Assembly (NCBI GenBank): GCA_037176885.1
Contig: JAWWNJ010000014.1
Location: 930,001-994,000, forward strand
From: Favolaschia claudopus
Lineage: Eukaryota; Basidiomycota; Agaricomycetes; Agaricales; Mycenaceae
Direction: 5' to 3'
Length of the DNA: 64,000 nucleotides
A program made the translations under genes and the position numbers. The number at the start of each line of letters is the position of its first letter. Position 1 is the first letter of the stretch. This document shows, one piece after another, positions 41,463 to 53,502 of the stretch. The notes below the pieces were generated by a model that saw nothing but the letters and a program-made list of their open reading frames with translations, did no database searches and was not told the origin of the DNA.

Positions 41463-43212
41463 CTATTTGCGTGCAATTCGATCACCCCGAGCTTCCCGCG
41501 CCTTGTTAATTGCACCAAGCAGGGCGGAACTGCCTTGATTCGCTTCGGGATATGCTTCGAGAAACGATTGCTTGTCACGTTTGTAACTAAAGCCTGTGAG
41601 CAGCGATATAATGCATTGAACGGTTCGGAAAGGACTTACTGGTCGATGAATTCAGTGGCAATAATTCTCTGTTGCGTATGTTTCATTGCCAGAGGCTTAT
41701 TTGTACCGCGTAGCCAATCTTTCGGCCAATCCTTCAGTGACGTCGTGAGACCATGTTCCGCGTCGCCGTCTTCCCAGTGCTGAACAATTATGATCCAGGA
41801 CTCAGATCGTTCTGATTTGGCGCCGCTGAGTAGCGTAATTGGGACGTCTGGAACAATCAGACCAGCGTCGGGAAGCGGACGTGCTCGGGTGAGAGCAGGC
41901 GGTTGTGATTGCAGTGAACTGGCCAAATTAACGGAAGACACGGAAGACGCGGGGGTTACACGAGAGGGAAATGACGGAATAGCCGGTCGTCCCGAGACAA
42001 AGGGATGTGAGGTGGAAAGAGTTTGTATTTGAATAGTTGTCGGTGCAAAATTGCCTATATTCGCTGAAGATTCAAGTGCGGCTGCGCATTGGGTTGACCA
42101 GTCCTCAACGCTATACATGATATCAGCAATAGATGGGATGATGCGAAGCTAGGTAATCGATTCGCACCTGGTGCGGTGACAGCGGCGGCCACAATACGGA
42201 GCAGTTTATCAAATTCAGTCGAGAGAGTGCGTATGTCGGCGGAAAGCGACTGATGAAGCATCGTGATATTTTCGGCGATTGCTGGAGCAGTTGAAGTAGC
42301 TTCGCCGAGGAAGCTTTTATCTGTATCAGGCTTAGTAGGCAGCAGCATCCCACTATAATCATCTTCGTAAGTATTTAGCTCGTCGAGAAGATATTTGATC
42401 AGTGTATCACGCTGGAATAATCAAACGGTTAGCTCAAGAATACAGAATACAATCAAACTCAACATGTTCGCCTTCGGCCCATCCACCCCACCACCGAACC
42501 TGTCGAAGCGTCCAACGTCGACCAACCGGTGCAAACATAAATCTGTATTGAGCGCCACCTCGACGGAAACAGTGCGTAGAGAATGTTCCATTGGCGCGCG
42601 GTAAATCGGCGCCGGCAGCAAACTCTGTGATCCACTTTTGAACATCATCATGGGATATGTGCTCGCCTGTTTGCACGATCCCGTTTGCGCCGGTGGCGGG
42701 GAAAATGTAGTCGTCGGGATTAAGGGGACATTTGTAAATGTCTTCCTCCAAATATTGAACCCAACGCGTCATCCAGGTGAAGGAATCACACGCGGGTAGG
42801 TCGGGTTGTGCACAGATTTTGAACTTCCCACCTGTTCGCGTTCAGTAAAAGCCAGATCGAGCCAAATGAGCAGGGTATACTTCGAAGGTCAGCTTCCTTG
42901 TCAGTTTTATTGACGCGTTTCTGCCATCCCTTCCGATTCGTCAGTTGTAACTCGAAATATGGTGTGTTGAATGCTTTGGAGTCTTCCAATCCGAACGTGA
43001 GATGTTTGCGTTGTAGCTTGATGAGCTCGAAGCAGCTATATGATTGTTATTGAAAACAGGTGCGGCAAATTGGATTGGAATATGGTACCGCGACCAAATC
43101 GCAAAACATTTGAACGCCAAAATGCTTCGTTTTCAGGTTTTGCTCCTCTACTGTGCTCGACTTTTCTTCGTATCTCGACGCCGGGCATGTTTCATCCGAC
43201 CAAGCGAACATC

Positions 43213-44335
43213 CACTGTGAAAACATCGGCGCCTGATTTTCATGTACCTAGACAATGAATTAGTTATCTCATGGAAATGCCCATGATTTTTGTGTTTCAT
43301 GTATCCCAGAGTAATGAGGCCCCATTCAACGAAATTCAGTGGATGCGCACCCTCTCGAAAAATCATGGACTTGGACATGAAAATCACAGCGCCGTCCAAT
43401 GCAAAAAAAGCACAAAAACGTCTAAGTCCAAATGCCGAGTTGCCGGACAGTGACGTCAGAGCTCCACATCCGCAGCACATATGCTGCGGACGCTCTCACA
43501 CTCTCTTGTCGCCCTACCACCACCACCACCACCATCTCGCCAACTTGTCGTCGCCATCGCCATCGCCGTCGCCGTCGCCGTCGCTGTCACCGCCCCCGCT
43601 CTATCCCTCCCTCTCTTGCTAGAGTCAACACTGACGTAGCAGATCCCGCCAGCAACAACGCCCGCACAAGTTGGTTAGACACGCGGAGGATACGGGGTAG
43701 TCTGCATGCGAGGGGTGGGCTGTATTTGGGAACCGTGGTACGTCAACAAAGTGGATGGTCTTCAAACTTGCTTGTCGTGATCTCAGGCACTTGTCGCGAT
43801 AGTTGCAACGATTCCGGCAACGAAGATCAACACGATGATAGGGCAGTATGACGAGACGGATGGCCAGGAGCGGGCCTCATTGGTGTGTCAATGTGTATTG
43901 ATTTATGTCTATATCTTCATTGACACCATCTAGTCGCAGGACGTTAGCTCTCTCTCTCTCCGGTCTGATGGGCGAGAAGTGTCGCCGTTGAGCGCTGAGC
44001 AAGGGTGTCGAGTGCAATCTGAATCGTAGCTGCCGTACTGTACCATTTGTACCTATATATCCTCAATATCATATATTTTTTCTATGAATTTAATTCGCCC
44101 TCCCTCGATTTTAATGTACGATGCCCATGATTCGAGACAGTGCTCTGAACTTTTAAATGATTTTCATGTACTCAGCACATTAAATTGGCACATGAAAACG
44201 TCAAAAAAGAATATGATTTTATTTGAGCGCTAGGTACATGAAAATCCGGGGACGACGACTGATTTTCAGAGTGTGGGTACATGAAAATCGGGGTACCAAG
44301 GTACACGATTTTCATGTGCCCGCATCTTCACAGTG
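43213..44335 (-). mobile_element. CACTA-like miniature element inside the tyrosine recombinase gene
   Basis: 1123 bp with ends CACTGTGAAAACATC (left) and, inverted, CACTGTGAAGATGCGGGCAC (right), with a 3-bp duplication ATC outside both (43210-43212, 44336-44338). The CACTG start and 3-bp duplication are typical of the CACTA/CMC superfamily. Internal ACATGAAAATC words are frequent near both ends. It includes CAC and CGTCGC microsatellites (about 43515-43600) that create a spurious ORF. No transposase. Confidence 0.9.
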
Positions 44336-44701
44336 ATCCGGGACATAAATTCCTCAGACATGGCGAGGGAGTGCTTGCGGTCACCGCCATCCATTCCGCA
44401 TTTGTTTTTGATGGCCACCATTGTATCTTGGACCTTCGCAGAGTCGATGGGATTACCCACCCAAGCGACGGTTGTTGGATTGAAGTGCCATTTGCCTCGA
44501 TATTTGTCTCCGTCGCTGAATCTGTGCTCAAACGACTGCAGGAAACAAACGGAGAGGCAAGACTCATCGCATCTTCCACATTAGCTTGAATGCAGCGTGA
44601 ATCGTATCTACTGTGCCGATTTTACGACCCTGGCCATAGATCTTGTATACCAGGTAAAGGGAGACCATCTCCGGCGAGTGCACACTCGCACTGAGGAAGT
44701 A

Positions 44702-45444
44702 GAACCCCCTGAATTTCCCATAGCCGGACCATGAATTCCACAATTCATGGGATTATCTAGTGAATTCAGATTCAGGGGGTTGTAACTTCACGTAGCTCAT
44801 TCACATAATTATGTTAGGCCAATATGAACTATGTGAATTTCGCTTGAAAATTGAATGAATGCAGTTGTGTGAAAACTGCTCAAAAAATTCATTCCTGGCT
44901 TCCAGGCGAGTCTTTGAAATTCACCCATGCACCTCGTGGAATTCATGGAGTTCAAGTTGCCCGGAACACGGTACATGGTTCTGGTCACCAGTACTGGTTG
45001 TGTTCCTAATGCAGTAATATAGTCAATTTGGATAGTTTAAGCAATGTAGTTTAATAGTTGTTAGTGAAGACTTGTAAATCTGCAGTATAAGGACTTCAGT
45101 ACAGATGGAGTGCAACCAATACTTGTAGGTTTGATAGTGGGCAAAGCGAGGAGTGAGTAATAGATTTTTCACGCAGTTTCCATTGTGTTTTCACATACTT
45201 TTCAAGTGAATTCCCGGGGCATTGGAAGGGAATCCAACACAGTGAAAAAAGTTTTCATTGGAATATGTGGTGGATATCATTCTAAAACCATGTGAATTAA
45301 CACCATGGAATGTCCCATTCACATAGTTGGACCCAGTGAAAATATCTCCGTGAAATTCACAACTTCATAGTGAAATTCACAAAGTTTTTCAGTGAATTTC
45401 CCATTAAAACCTTGTGAACCGACTATGGGAAAGTCAGGGGGTTC
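44702..45444 (+). mobile_element. 743-bp miniature element, GAACCCCCTGA ends
   Basis: TIRs GAACCCCCTGAATTTCCCAT and, inverted, GAACCCCCTGACTTTCCCAT. The inside is full of GTGAATTC/GAATTCAC-type words (TTCACATAGTT, GTGAAATTCAC). It sits between TPTLWF and LSASVHSPEM of the tyrosine recombinase, which should be contiguous. No clean target duplication was read (TTTCC against ACTTCC). Confidence 0.8.
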
Positions 45445-45769
45445 GGAAACCACAGTGTCGGCGTCGCGTCGAAAGCGCGTCTATACGCAGGATCATCGAA
45501 TTTAAATGAAGACTCGCCATCTGGCTTCGAGTGGAACTCTGGAGTGTCTGGGGCTATCTGATCTACATCCTCCTCAAACTCACTCTCTTCATCGCTGCCC
45601 TCCGAGCCCGAATCCTCGTCTGTTTACTTGTTTTTTCCCTTCTTTTCCTTCCCTTTTCCCTCCGCTTTGTCCCCTTTCCGGATTGAGCAACAAGACAGTG
45701 TTTGTGACCCTTCGTGATCGTATACGGTGTCTTGGGGTTTGAAGTCGGTTTTTTAGGAGTCTTCGGCAT

Positions 45770-46553
45770 CGCCCAGAGTCGTGTTTGAGGTACAGTCTGA
45801 GTGGATGAATGTTAGGAGATATTGTTGATACTTGTTAGGATTACACGCTTGAAGACTTGATGTGATCGCACACTGAAGGCCGCAACAGTTGAATTGCACT
45901 CAGCGAAGCTAAGATACATTCTGTAAGAATGATTCTGTAAGCCACCAGGAATTACAGGGAGCAAGGAAATCAAACAAAGAGTGCACATACCTGAAATTAC
46001 AGAAGTTTTCATCATTTCCAGGGCCAACAGAGGTCGGAATAAATTGCTGGATGTAATTACGAGTCCTCCAAACTGTCAACTGCGACTTCAGCCATTTTCT
46101 AACCAGAACAAGTGTCGAATCGAGCCCCGTAGAGGTAAACATAGCACCGGTGATTGTTTCACTGAGTAATTGAAGCAGCACAGAGATCCTGAGGTGCTAG
46201 ATCTCAAAGACATGTTGAATCGTTGCTAGAAATGCTGGAATCGGGGGTCTAACTCTGTTGGGCAAGGCGGATGTGCCTGCACGAAGCTCAGAGTTGAAGG
46301 CTGCACAACTCGAGATATAGATGCTGAGGAGCCCCCAATGTTGTTGTAGAACGAAGCGCGAGTTAGATCGTGGGTTCTACTGCAGCATTCCTTGGTACAG
46401 AGGTCCAGGGAGAGCGGGAGTGGTGAAGGGTGGTGAGGTGGCGAGGTGATTTACTTTTTAGGACATTACCTCTGATTCACAGTAATACCTCACACCTTCT
46501 CAAGTTCTCTGGCGCGTCGCCGCAACGCGGTGGTGTTCAACCAATTCATAAGG
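45770..46553. other. Gene-free stretch
   Basis: Upstream region of the recombinase gene. No ORF with recognisable content and no repeat assigned. Confidence 0.4.
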
Positions 46554-46555
46554 TA

Positions 46556-46802
46556 CTGTACTATTTCGACCGTAGATTCAAGTCACAGGTCACAGAGGGA
46601 CCTGAATTGAATCTATTTTATTTTCGTAACGTGTCACAGCGCGTTTTGGGGCCATTTCCCATCAAAATTGATCGGCAAAACACGAAAAATCTCCCTAAAA
46701 GGCAACTTCATCAATGATGAATGATGGCAAAACTTAAAAGTGAAGATGAAGCGTCACATGTCACACCTCAAACCCATTGAATCTACGGTCGAAATAGTAC
46801 AG
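46556..46802 (+). mobile_element. 247-bp miniature element, CTGTACTATTTCGACC ends, TA target site
   Basis: Perfect TIRs of about 26 bp starting CTGTACTATTTCGACCGTAG, TA outside both ends (46554-46555, 46803-46804). No ORF. A word GGACGATCCGCTCACATCAC just outside (about 46813) matches the end of the element at 48233-48480. Confidence 0.9.
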
Positions 46803-46992
46803 TAGGCCGCAAGGACGATCCGCTCACATCACATGGTGTGACTTTATCGTGACTCGTCCGTTACTTGTGCGTTACTCTTGCTCAGTTTCCGTCGTATTTC
46901 ACTACGCTTGCTCGCGTGCGCCGTTAGAGTATGGGAAATAACATTACAGTATAGAATGCAATTGGGATGATGATATAATTTTTTTCTGAATG

Positions 46993-47444
46993 TCAACGTG
47001 CCGCCAATTGCTGTATCACCGCAATTACCCGTGCTGTTGCCTCCCGGTCGGCCTTCTCCTTGGCCATCGCAGCCTCCAGCTCAATCATCAACGACTCAGG
47101 AAGGACACGATGTCCGTGGTATTTTCCAGCCCATGCCGCCCATTTCCCATCAAGTCCACGATGATACGCATCCATGAACCGCCTTGTGGGAGCTGACATC
47201 CGAGGTAGACGCGTTTTTCGCGACGCGACGCGTTTTTTGAGTCTTCTTGGGCCGCCCAATACTCCCTGAACGCGTCCGACGCGTCAAACTACTGTGAAAA
47301 AAGGTGGGAGATAGCGCACATTTTCTTTCCCATTTGCTGCTTTCCACTTGCGCTTGAGAGTCTTGGTGGTGTTAGAGAATGCGTTGGGCGAGTGCCTGTT
47401 GAGGTTGGCGAGGTTCCTAAGCTTCTTCAGAGGCATCCCGACGC
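46993..47444 (-). CDS. Small Lys/Arg-rich hypothetical protein, gene model uncertain
   Basis: The C-terminal ORF on the minus strand reads RLKKRVASRKTRLPRMSAPT, then FMDAYHRGLDGKWAAWAGKY and HGHRVLPESLMIELEAAMAK to a stop at 46993. I have a sense of having met similar tails in other basidiomycete hypothetical proteins but cannot name the family. Upstream, a candidate first exon starts at ATG 47444 (MPLKKLRNLANLNRHSPNAF, then KTLKRKWKAANGKEN), but no intron joins it cleanly, and two frames compete around 47230-47300. It could be a fragment of a transposon gene. Confidence 0.35.
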
Positions 47445-48230
47445 GGGGGCGGGCAGACAATGGGAGAAACGGCCAATCTGGGCAGTATTCGGCTAATGGC
47501 CGTGATGATTGTCATGTTTTCGGAAATCGGTCCGCACAGAGTTGTTCTATTTAGTATTATCTACGATTCTGTGGGATCATATCTCTCAATATGGCCTACT
47601 ATCGGCGGCCATTAAGATTTCTGCAAAAGTAACGCTTCTGTCACGTTTGAGCACGTTCTTGCGCTTAATTAATAATTCCACTTTCTGAAGCTGCCCAGCT
47701 TTTTGGACCTTTGCCAGGCTCGAAACAATCCCGGAATGAATTTATTAGGTGAAGTAAGTGAAATGGCGGGGCGTAAGTAGCATAAGCACTTACGCTGCGT
47801 AAATTTACTGTAAAGATCGTAAAAATCGTAAATCGGCCCTCGCTTAGGTGGTCCAGGGCCTGCCAAAGGCGGTAAATCAATCGGTCTCGGTTAGATACTG
47901 ATGCTAACGTACTTTCCGTGGATTTACGCCAATTTACGCGTCGTTTTCCATTCGACCACCTTTGAGACGCGTTTTGAACGCGTCTTTCGGTTTAAATTTA
48001 CCTACTACGTACAGTACTTAATAAAAGACGCGTTCGAACGCCGCAAAATTTGCGGAAAACTCAGCAAAACCAGAACACAGTGCTAGAACTACTTACCTGC
48101 CCAACCGGTAGCCGGAAACATGGGGGTCTCATGAAAGTTCTAGATTTCTTTACTTTAGAGTCTGAGATATCTCCCTGATTTGCTCCTGTGCTCTCTTAAG
48201 ACGGAGATTACGAGTTAACCAGAAATATGC
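47445..48230. other. Gene-free stretch
   Basis: No gene. ACGCGT hexamers are frequent between 47217 and 48040, with a palindrome GACGCGTTTTGAACGCGTC near 47970. Confidence 0.45.
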
Positions 48231-48232
48231 TA

Positions 48233-48480
48233 AGGTAGGCGGCATGGACGATCTGCTCACATCACGTGTTTTGGCGCAATTTGGATCAAAATCTTAATGG
48301 CGCCTTGTTCCGGCCCAAATCAGGAAATCAGGCCGCGCAGAGTTTGGGGAAGAATCTGTACAAAACTTTCTGTGCGGCCAGATTTTGCGCCATTAAGCCA
48401 AGAGTAGCCGAAAAAGCCCACTGATACAAATCATTTTGGCAGTGTCAAGGTCATGTGATGTGCGTCCATGCCGCCTACCT
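48233..48480 (+). mobile_element. 248-bp miniature element, AGGTAGGCGGCATGGACG ends, TA target site
   Basis: TIRs AGGTAGGCGGCATGGACG and inverse, followed inside by CTCACATCACGTG and its approximate inverse; TA outside both ends (48231-48232, 48481-48482). A second inverted pair (TTAATGGCGCC-like with GGCGCAA) lies inside. No ORF. Confidence 0.88.
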
Positions 48481-48482
48481 TA

Positions 48483-49540
48483 AATTGTCCAGAGAGATCA
48501 TGATCTCAGCACACATTTTCTCAGCCTCAAATCTCCTTGTTCTTCATTCCCACAGAAGTATGAAGGCGTGCTTACAGCAAGAGTATGCCCTGTTGATAGT
48601 CTAGAATACAAACATCGCGTTGGGAAAAAGCCATGGATATCAAGACATGTTCCCTTTGGTTCAAGGGTGTGCCGGCCCGTCAAGCCGAGACATAGGGCAG
48701 GGAGGGTGGTTCGACCCGGGAGGGTCAAGGGGTGGCGGACAGCGAATTGATGGACCATGACTATGGTTGCGGCCAAAACTTCATGACCAGTCCCAATTTT
48801 GCTCAAAACCCTTCGGGATTCGAGATTTAGCAGGAACTAGGGTATGGTTTATAGGTGAAATTCTTATTTCAGAGGAATCGGAGGTACTCCTAACTTAGGG
48901 TTACAAAACGCGAAATTTGAACAGCGAAAAATCAAAATTGTGCATACTAAACTCGCGAGTTTGAGGCAGGTAATCAAGTCTTTCTCTGTCATTCTGCCTC
49001 TGCAACCCCGGACTCCTTCTTCCGGACCCCACAGTGAAAGTGAGATATCCTAACCAAGAAATCGGCAATGGCCAGGCGACATTGATGCTGCTGCACAGCC
49101 ACCGGTCCGAGTGATCCGCAATCAAAAGCGCGAAATTGCCGTGCAAAACACGGAAAACCGATTTTTCGAAGTTTTGCTCCAGTACGTTTGTAGATTACCT
49201 TCTTGCAATGCTATTTACACAATCCCAGGATGTCTCAATGAAAACTGACGTGACAGTATCAATTACCAAATTGGGACTGCGACTTGTCACGAAGTTCGGT
49301 CCGCAACCATACCCACTGGTAGTAGTTGATCTAGTATCCGGGGTCCTGGGAAATCAGTTTTCGCCGGCATTTGGCTGAAGTTTATGAATATCTCCCTCGT
49401 TTCAACTGGTTTAGGTGGTTTTGAAGAGACCATCTCGTGTCGTATCGCTCTATGAGTCTGAATATGTAAAAAAAATGAATCCATTGAGCCTCCTGCTTGC
49501 GCGGATTCACGGTTCATTCGTGCAATGATGTAATGACGTG
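48483..49540. other. Gene-free stretch with a dispersed repeat
   Basis: Holds dispersed repeat copy 2 (48765-48965). No gene or RNA supported. Confidence 0.45.
48765..48965 (+). repeat. Dispersed repeat, copy 2
   Basis: Partner of 27310-27540, same block order and orientation (AACTTCATG, TTTAGCAGGAACTAGGGT, GGTTTATAGGTGAAATT, CAAAATTGTGCATAC). Confidence 0.6.
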
Positions 49541-49542
49541 TT

Positions 49543-52500
49543 TTGATCGGAACGTCAACAAGGCACAATAACGCGCTCTCTGCTCCACTTCTAAACCCTT
49601 CGCCCTCCCTTCCCCCAACAGCTGGCTTTGACTTTCAGTCGGCCGATTCTTGTGGTCTCGGGCTTGACTTCACGTCGGCCAGCAGCTTTGACTACACGTC
49701 GAGCTCTCAAAATTATGCAACTCCGAATCCAAGTGTCTATCACAGCTTTCTCAGCTCTCTGGAGACCACTTCGGCGCCGAGTCAAATCTCTGGGTATCAA
49801 TCTCCAATTCCGACATGTTTTCCGGCAACTCCTCTCGCGGCCGCGCCTAGTCCTTTGGTCGTGAGTGAATCTAGCCGAAGCTACCGACAGATCTGCCGGG
49901 AAAGCTATCAATTGCTACTTGCATTCGCTGGGGCCGCTTCGGACCCATCGTGGATCCAAAAATTGCAAGGCTTTAGCAAAGAAGCGCAATGAAGAGCTTG
50001 AACGAGCGGCTGCTGCTTCTATGCTGCAGGTGGACTTTGGGGCAACCTCGATCTCCCGTTCTGGCCCTCCCTCCGCCCAATCATCACTCTCAACTTTGTT
50101 ATTCGAAAATCCATCATTTGACTCGCCCTCGGATCTGTCTGTTCTTCGGGGCAGGGAACTCGTTCGATCTCGGCGTCGTGCTTATTCAAACTCGAGATCA
50201 AGATCCCCAGCCCAAGGCCACCGCTCCTCTTCCCTTCCAGCTGATTCCAGCTTCAGTGCGACAATTAATCCTCCAATTCAATCTCCATATTCTGGGGAGG
50301 GTTTCAACACCTCGCCCTGCCCCGGCATCATCCTCGAATGGGCAACTCCAGATCGGTATCCTTGGGGTATTCATTCGGAAACTAGCCGAATGAATCTGCC
50401 GTTTACATTGGATGGTTTTGCGACGGTGGATGGCTCTCCGCGCGTTAAGATCCGGTCTTGCACCTGCACCGGGTCCACTGGCATAGCCCAGCCGGAATGC
50501 TCGGCGTGTCGTTCAGTTAGAGTTGGGCAAACTCTCCACACACTAGAAGAACGGTCGCGCGAGGCTCCGCCGAATATTCCCTATCAATATCTCACTCCGA
50601 TTCAACTCTCTACCGCCTTACGAGACGTCTCCGAACAAAAGAATGAGCAGCATTTGAAGGTATATTTATATCCAACCAACCAAAGCTCCATCTTACTTGA
50701 ATTGTTGTAGATTTTTGAAGTTAGCTGGCTGTCTTGGGTTGAACCTTCAATGCGGCAAGAAATATATTGTGTACTGCCCCGATCCCAAACATGTTACTAA
50801 ACGTGGGTTCCAGATTTATTTCTCCGTACTTTCTTCACTCAAATAGCGGCTGTTTAGGCGTTGCTACTTCCGAACGAAGTCAAGAAGGAACAGTCGTCGA
50901 CAGTACAGTCCTGAACCGGACAATAATCACTCAGTGGCTCGAACGTCTCCCCTCCGAGACGAAAGAGTCGGTCGCAATTCTGGTGGATCCTGCCAATCAT
51001 CAGAATGTTCCCCGCGCATACAAGCTCATTAGAGCTGTTAATTCGCTCGGAACGGAAAGCATTCCCACCGGCCCGAATCCCTCTCCCACCGATATCAGTA
51101 CACAGCGCGCATTCGCATTGGCAGGCGAGATGTGGTCGGCTTTCCTTGATCCATTCACGGATCGTGAATCATCACTTTCTGAACGACTTGCCAGCCTCTC
51201 CAAATTTTCGCATCTGGCATTCGTCTTTTATCGACAACATGGCTCATCATTCCTATCCAACCAACTCTACGGCGACCTTCAGGCCCTCGTCAAAGCCGCA
51301 TTCTTCAGTATAGCCCGCCAACAGGAGCTCGATCCCGAGCAAGCTTTCTATTTGTATCAACTCGGAAGCGATCGCCTAGAAGAAACATTCGCAGAGGTTC
51401 GGACCGAGTCCCACGACTCCAACACCGATTCCTTGCAACTATCCGAGCGACTTTCAACCGCTGCGGACACAGTCGGAATTTTCGACGAAAATCCAGAATG
51501 GCATCAGGGCCATGTGCGGCGCTCATGGTCAGGTAAAGAAGCCGATCACGTCAACCCAACATATTTTACGGGCGACCATGTCGTCAAAAACGTCGTCTTA
51601 TCCACAGTTTGGCGTTCTGGATGTTGCGCAGCTTCAGACTTTCTATTCCGGCACGGCATCGACTTCGATTTTGACACTGTGCTTTCGCAAGAGGGCGTTG
51701 ACATGTTGCGTCCTAATGGCGGAGGCGTTTACCCCGGAAATTCAACAGAGAAGGACCGCTCGATTATTGAACCAACTGAAACTCCCACGGTTCGTTTTGC
51801 GGCGTCGACTGCTGAAATGACCCTTCCTCTTTCCGTTGATGGCGAGTCGGAGGAGGAAGAAGAAGAGGATTCAATGGAGGACGTCGACCAAGCTGAACCG
51901 GAAGACGTACCTAGGATTTCCTTCCAAGACCTTCTTCCCGAGCCCGAGGAAGATGACGGTGATGCAGACAATTCTCCTGCTGCGTCCGGTTCGCAGTCCT
52001 CCATCGAATCGTGCAAGAGCAATGACTGGCTCGATTATAAACTCCCAGATGGCTCCACCAAACGACTTCACAAAGCATCCATCCTTAGCTCGCTGTTCAA
52101 CTCGGATTTTCGGCATCTTTCGGTCGATCGCTTACTCCGAGTCCGATGCTACACGAAGGACGGCGGGAAAAAGCCCAATCTGAACCACCAGGAATTTTCG
52201 GGCGAGCACTCGTTCAACGTTCACGACATCGCCGTGGCTTTGATTCGCGCGGGTGATGTTGTTGCAGCCGCAGTAGTGAAGGCCACCGTCCTCGAGAAGG
52301 ATAAGCGGCGTGTCAGCCAGGTTGATATCGAAGAACTTGGATCGATGGACTCAACGGTCTCGATTACAGCTCAGCTCCTTGGGCTCTGTGACTCGCTGGT
52401 GACAATTCAAGCCTCTGAAGGGGGGAAATTCAGCTACAGTGGAGGATGGGACTCGGAAAGCACTGACAGTCAAAATCCCCGGCGCATTTGTTCATCCCCT

Positions 52501-53502
52501 CGATGCCGAGATCGAGGAAATCAAACATCTTGCGCACGGGCCTGATAGAGACGCCCTATTCTCGAAGCATATGCCCCATGTTTGGGCCGTGTCCGCCGAC
52601 GATCTCTCCGCCGTGGTAACAACGATGTTTAATTCGCTGAGCACCGAAACAGTCCTCAAGCTTCTTCCAAAACACGGCACCTCAAATCTATTCCCATATA
52701 CCGATCGCAATGGTAATCCAGCATCGTCTATTACCTGTAATAACACTCAGTACTGTTAAACAGGTGCCCAGGCCTTCGTTATCGACGGCGTGACACGAAC
52801 ACTTGGCGAGAAAAATCTCAACGCTGAGAAAATCTCTTGTCATCAATGCCATATTATGATCAAACCCGACGACGCAAGAGGCCATGTAGGGGCGCATATT
52901 CTCAAGTCAATTAAGGGGATTCGCGAGGCAAACCTCTATGAACAGGTTGGCGCTATCTTTATTTGTTGAAATAAGTTCAATTCATATGTCATTAGGTTCA
53001 TTCTGAAAATCCTTGCGGGTACTGTGGAAGAGGGTCGTGTACCTCAGACCTCTCTGGGCTTCCAGACGCTCGCGCCGCTCCAAAACTCACTTCAGACTGT
53101 CCGCGCGCCCACTCGTTCAGTTACGGCCACGCGAAGAAATATTCGGCAAACACCCCATCCACAAACGTTCCCATTTTTTGCACATTGTGCATACCTGTCC
53201 CTCCGAGAAAATCGCCGAAGGTCTTTTGGAAATACTCCATGTTTGCTCACATTAGATCTGAGCATCCGCGCTACTGGGACGACTTGTTGCACACTCCTGT
53301 CGACCTTCCCGAACAACTCGCGCTTGATCTCGCCATTTCCCGCGAGGAACTGACGGCTTTGGGTGTTGGAGGTAATCATTCAGCTGCTCCAGTCGCTGCT
53401 ACGCTTGCTCCCGCACCTCGCCGGGGTCGCAAACGACCACTAGAAGACTCTACGAACATTCAACCTAATACGGCGCGAGTCGTACCTAGAAGAAAAACCT
53501 AA
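49543..53502 (+). pseudogene. Large Ser-rich protein with Cys/His-rich C-terminus, frameshifted
   Basis: A long plus-strand gene of a family I associate with basidiomycete repeats but cannot name. Parts: a Ser/Thr/Pro-rich N-terminus (no clear ATG; the open frame begins about 49543); RNEELERAAAASMLQVDFG; a long acidic middle (FAASTAEMTLPLSVD, then Glu/Asp runs, about 51790-51970); a conserved block KLPDGSTKRLHKASILSSLF, NVHDIAVALIRAGDVVAAAV; then HPLDAEIEEIKHLAHGPDRD; AFVIDGVTRTLGEKNLNAEK; a finger-like CHQCHIMIKPDDARGHVGAH; a second Cys/His cluster after the intron near 52947-52995 (NPCGYCG, FCTLCIP, FAHIRSEHP); and a basic tail to 53502. Frameshifts: one base too many in a run of six G (52420-52425) and one near 49960-49980. 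The rest reads cleanly, so these may be recent mutations or assembly errors. Confidence 0.65.

Larger units (their letters stand above)
41463..45769 (-). pseudogene. Tyrosine recombinase ('DNA breaking-rejoining' type), split by two miniature elements
   Basis: Minus-strand gene from ATG 45769 (MPKTPKKPTSNPKTPYT) to TAG 41463-41465. Blocks in order: DDPAYRRAFDATPTLWF; insert 44702-45444; LSASVHSPEMVSLYLVYKIY; GKWHFNPTTVAWVGNPI; DRKHSLAMSEEFMSR; insert 43213-44335; MFAWSDETCPA; FELQLTNRKGWQKRV; DDYIFPATGANGIV; THCFRRGGAQYRFMFAPVGR; VRWWGGWAEGEHVE; RDTLIKYLLDEL; and the tail FLEAYPEANQGSSALLGAIN ending IARK. The HxxRR, WWGGW and IKYLLDE Tyr match the catalytic H-R-W-Y pattern, so the core is well kept. 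Removing 43213-44335 with one ATC restores the frame exactly. The frame also breaks near 45620, and a TGA lies near 44587. It may be the recombinase of a Crypton-like element, but no element ends were identified. Confidence 0.8.

Noticed and set aside
43432..43851. 139-aa ORF with His/Arg/Thr runs
   Set aside because: Produced by CAC and CGTCGC microsatellites inside the CACTA-like element.
32617..44335. One 11.7 kb element bounded by the inverted CACTA-like sequences
   Set aside because: The right copy is a complete 1.1 kb element with its own left end at 43213 and an ATC duplication that restores a gene; the left copy is separately truncated.
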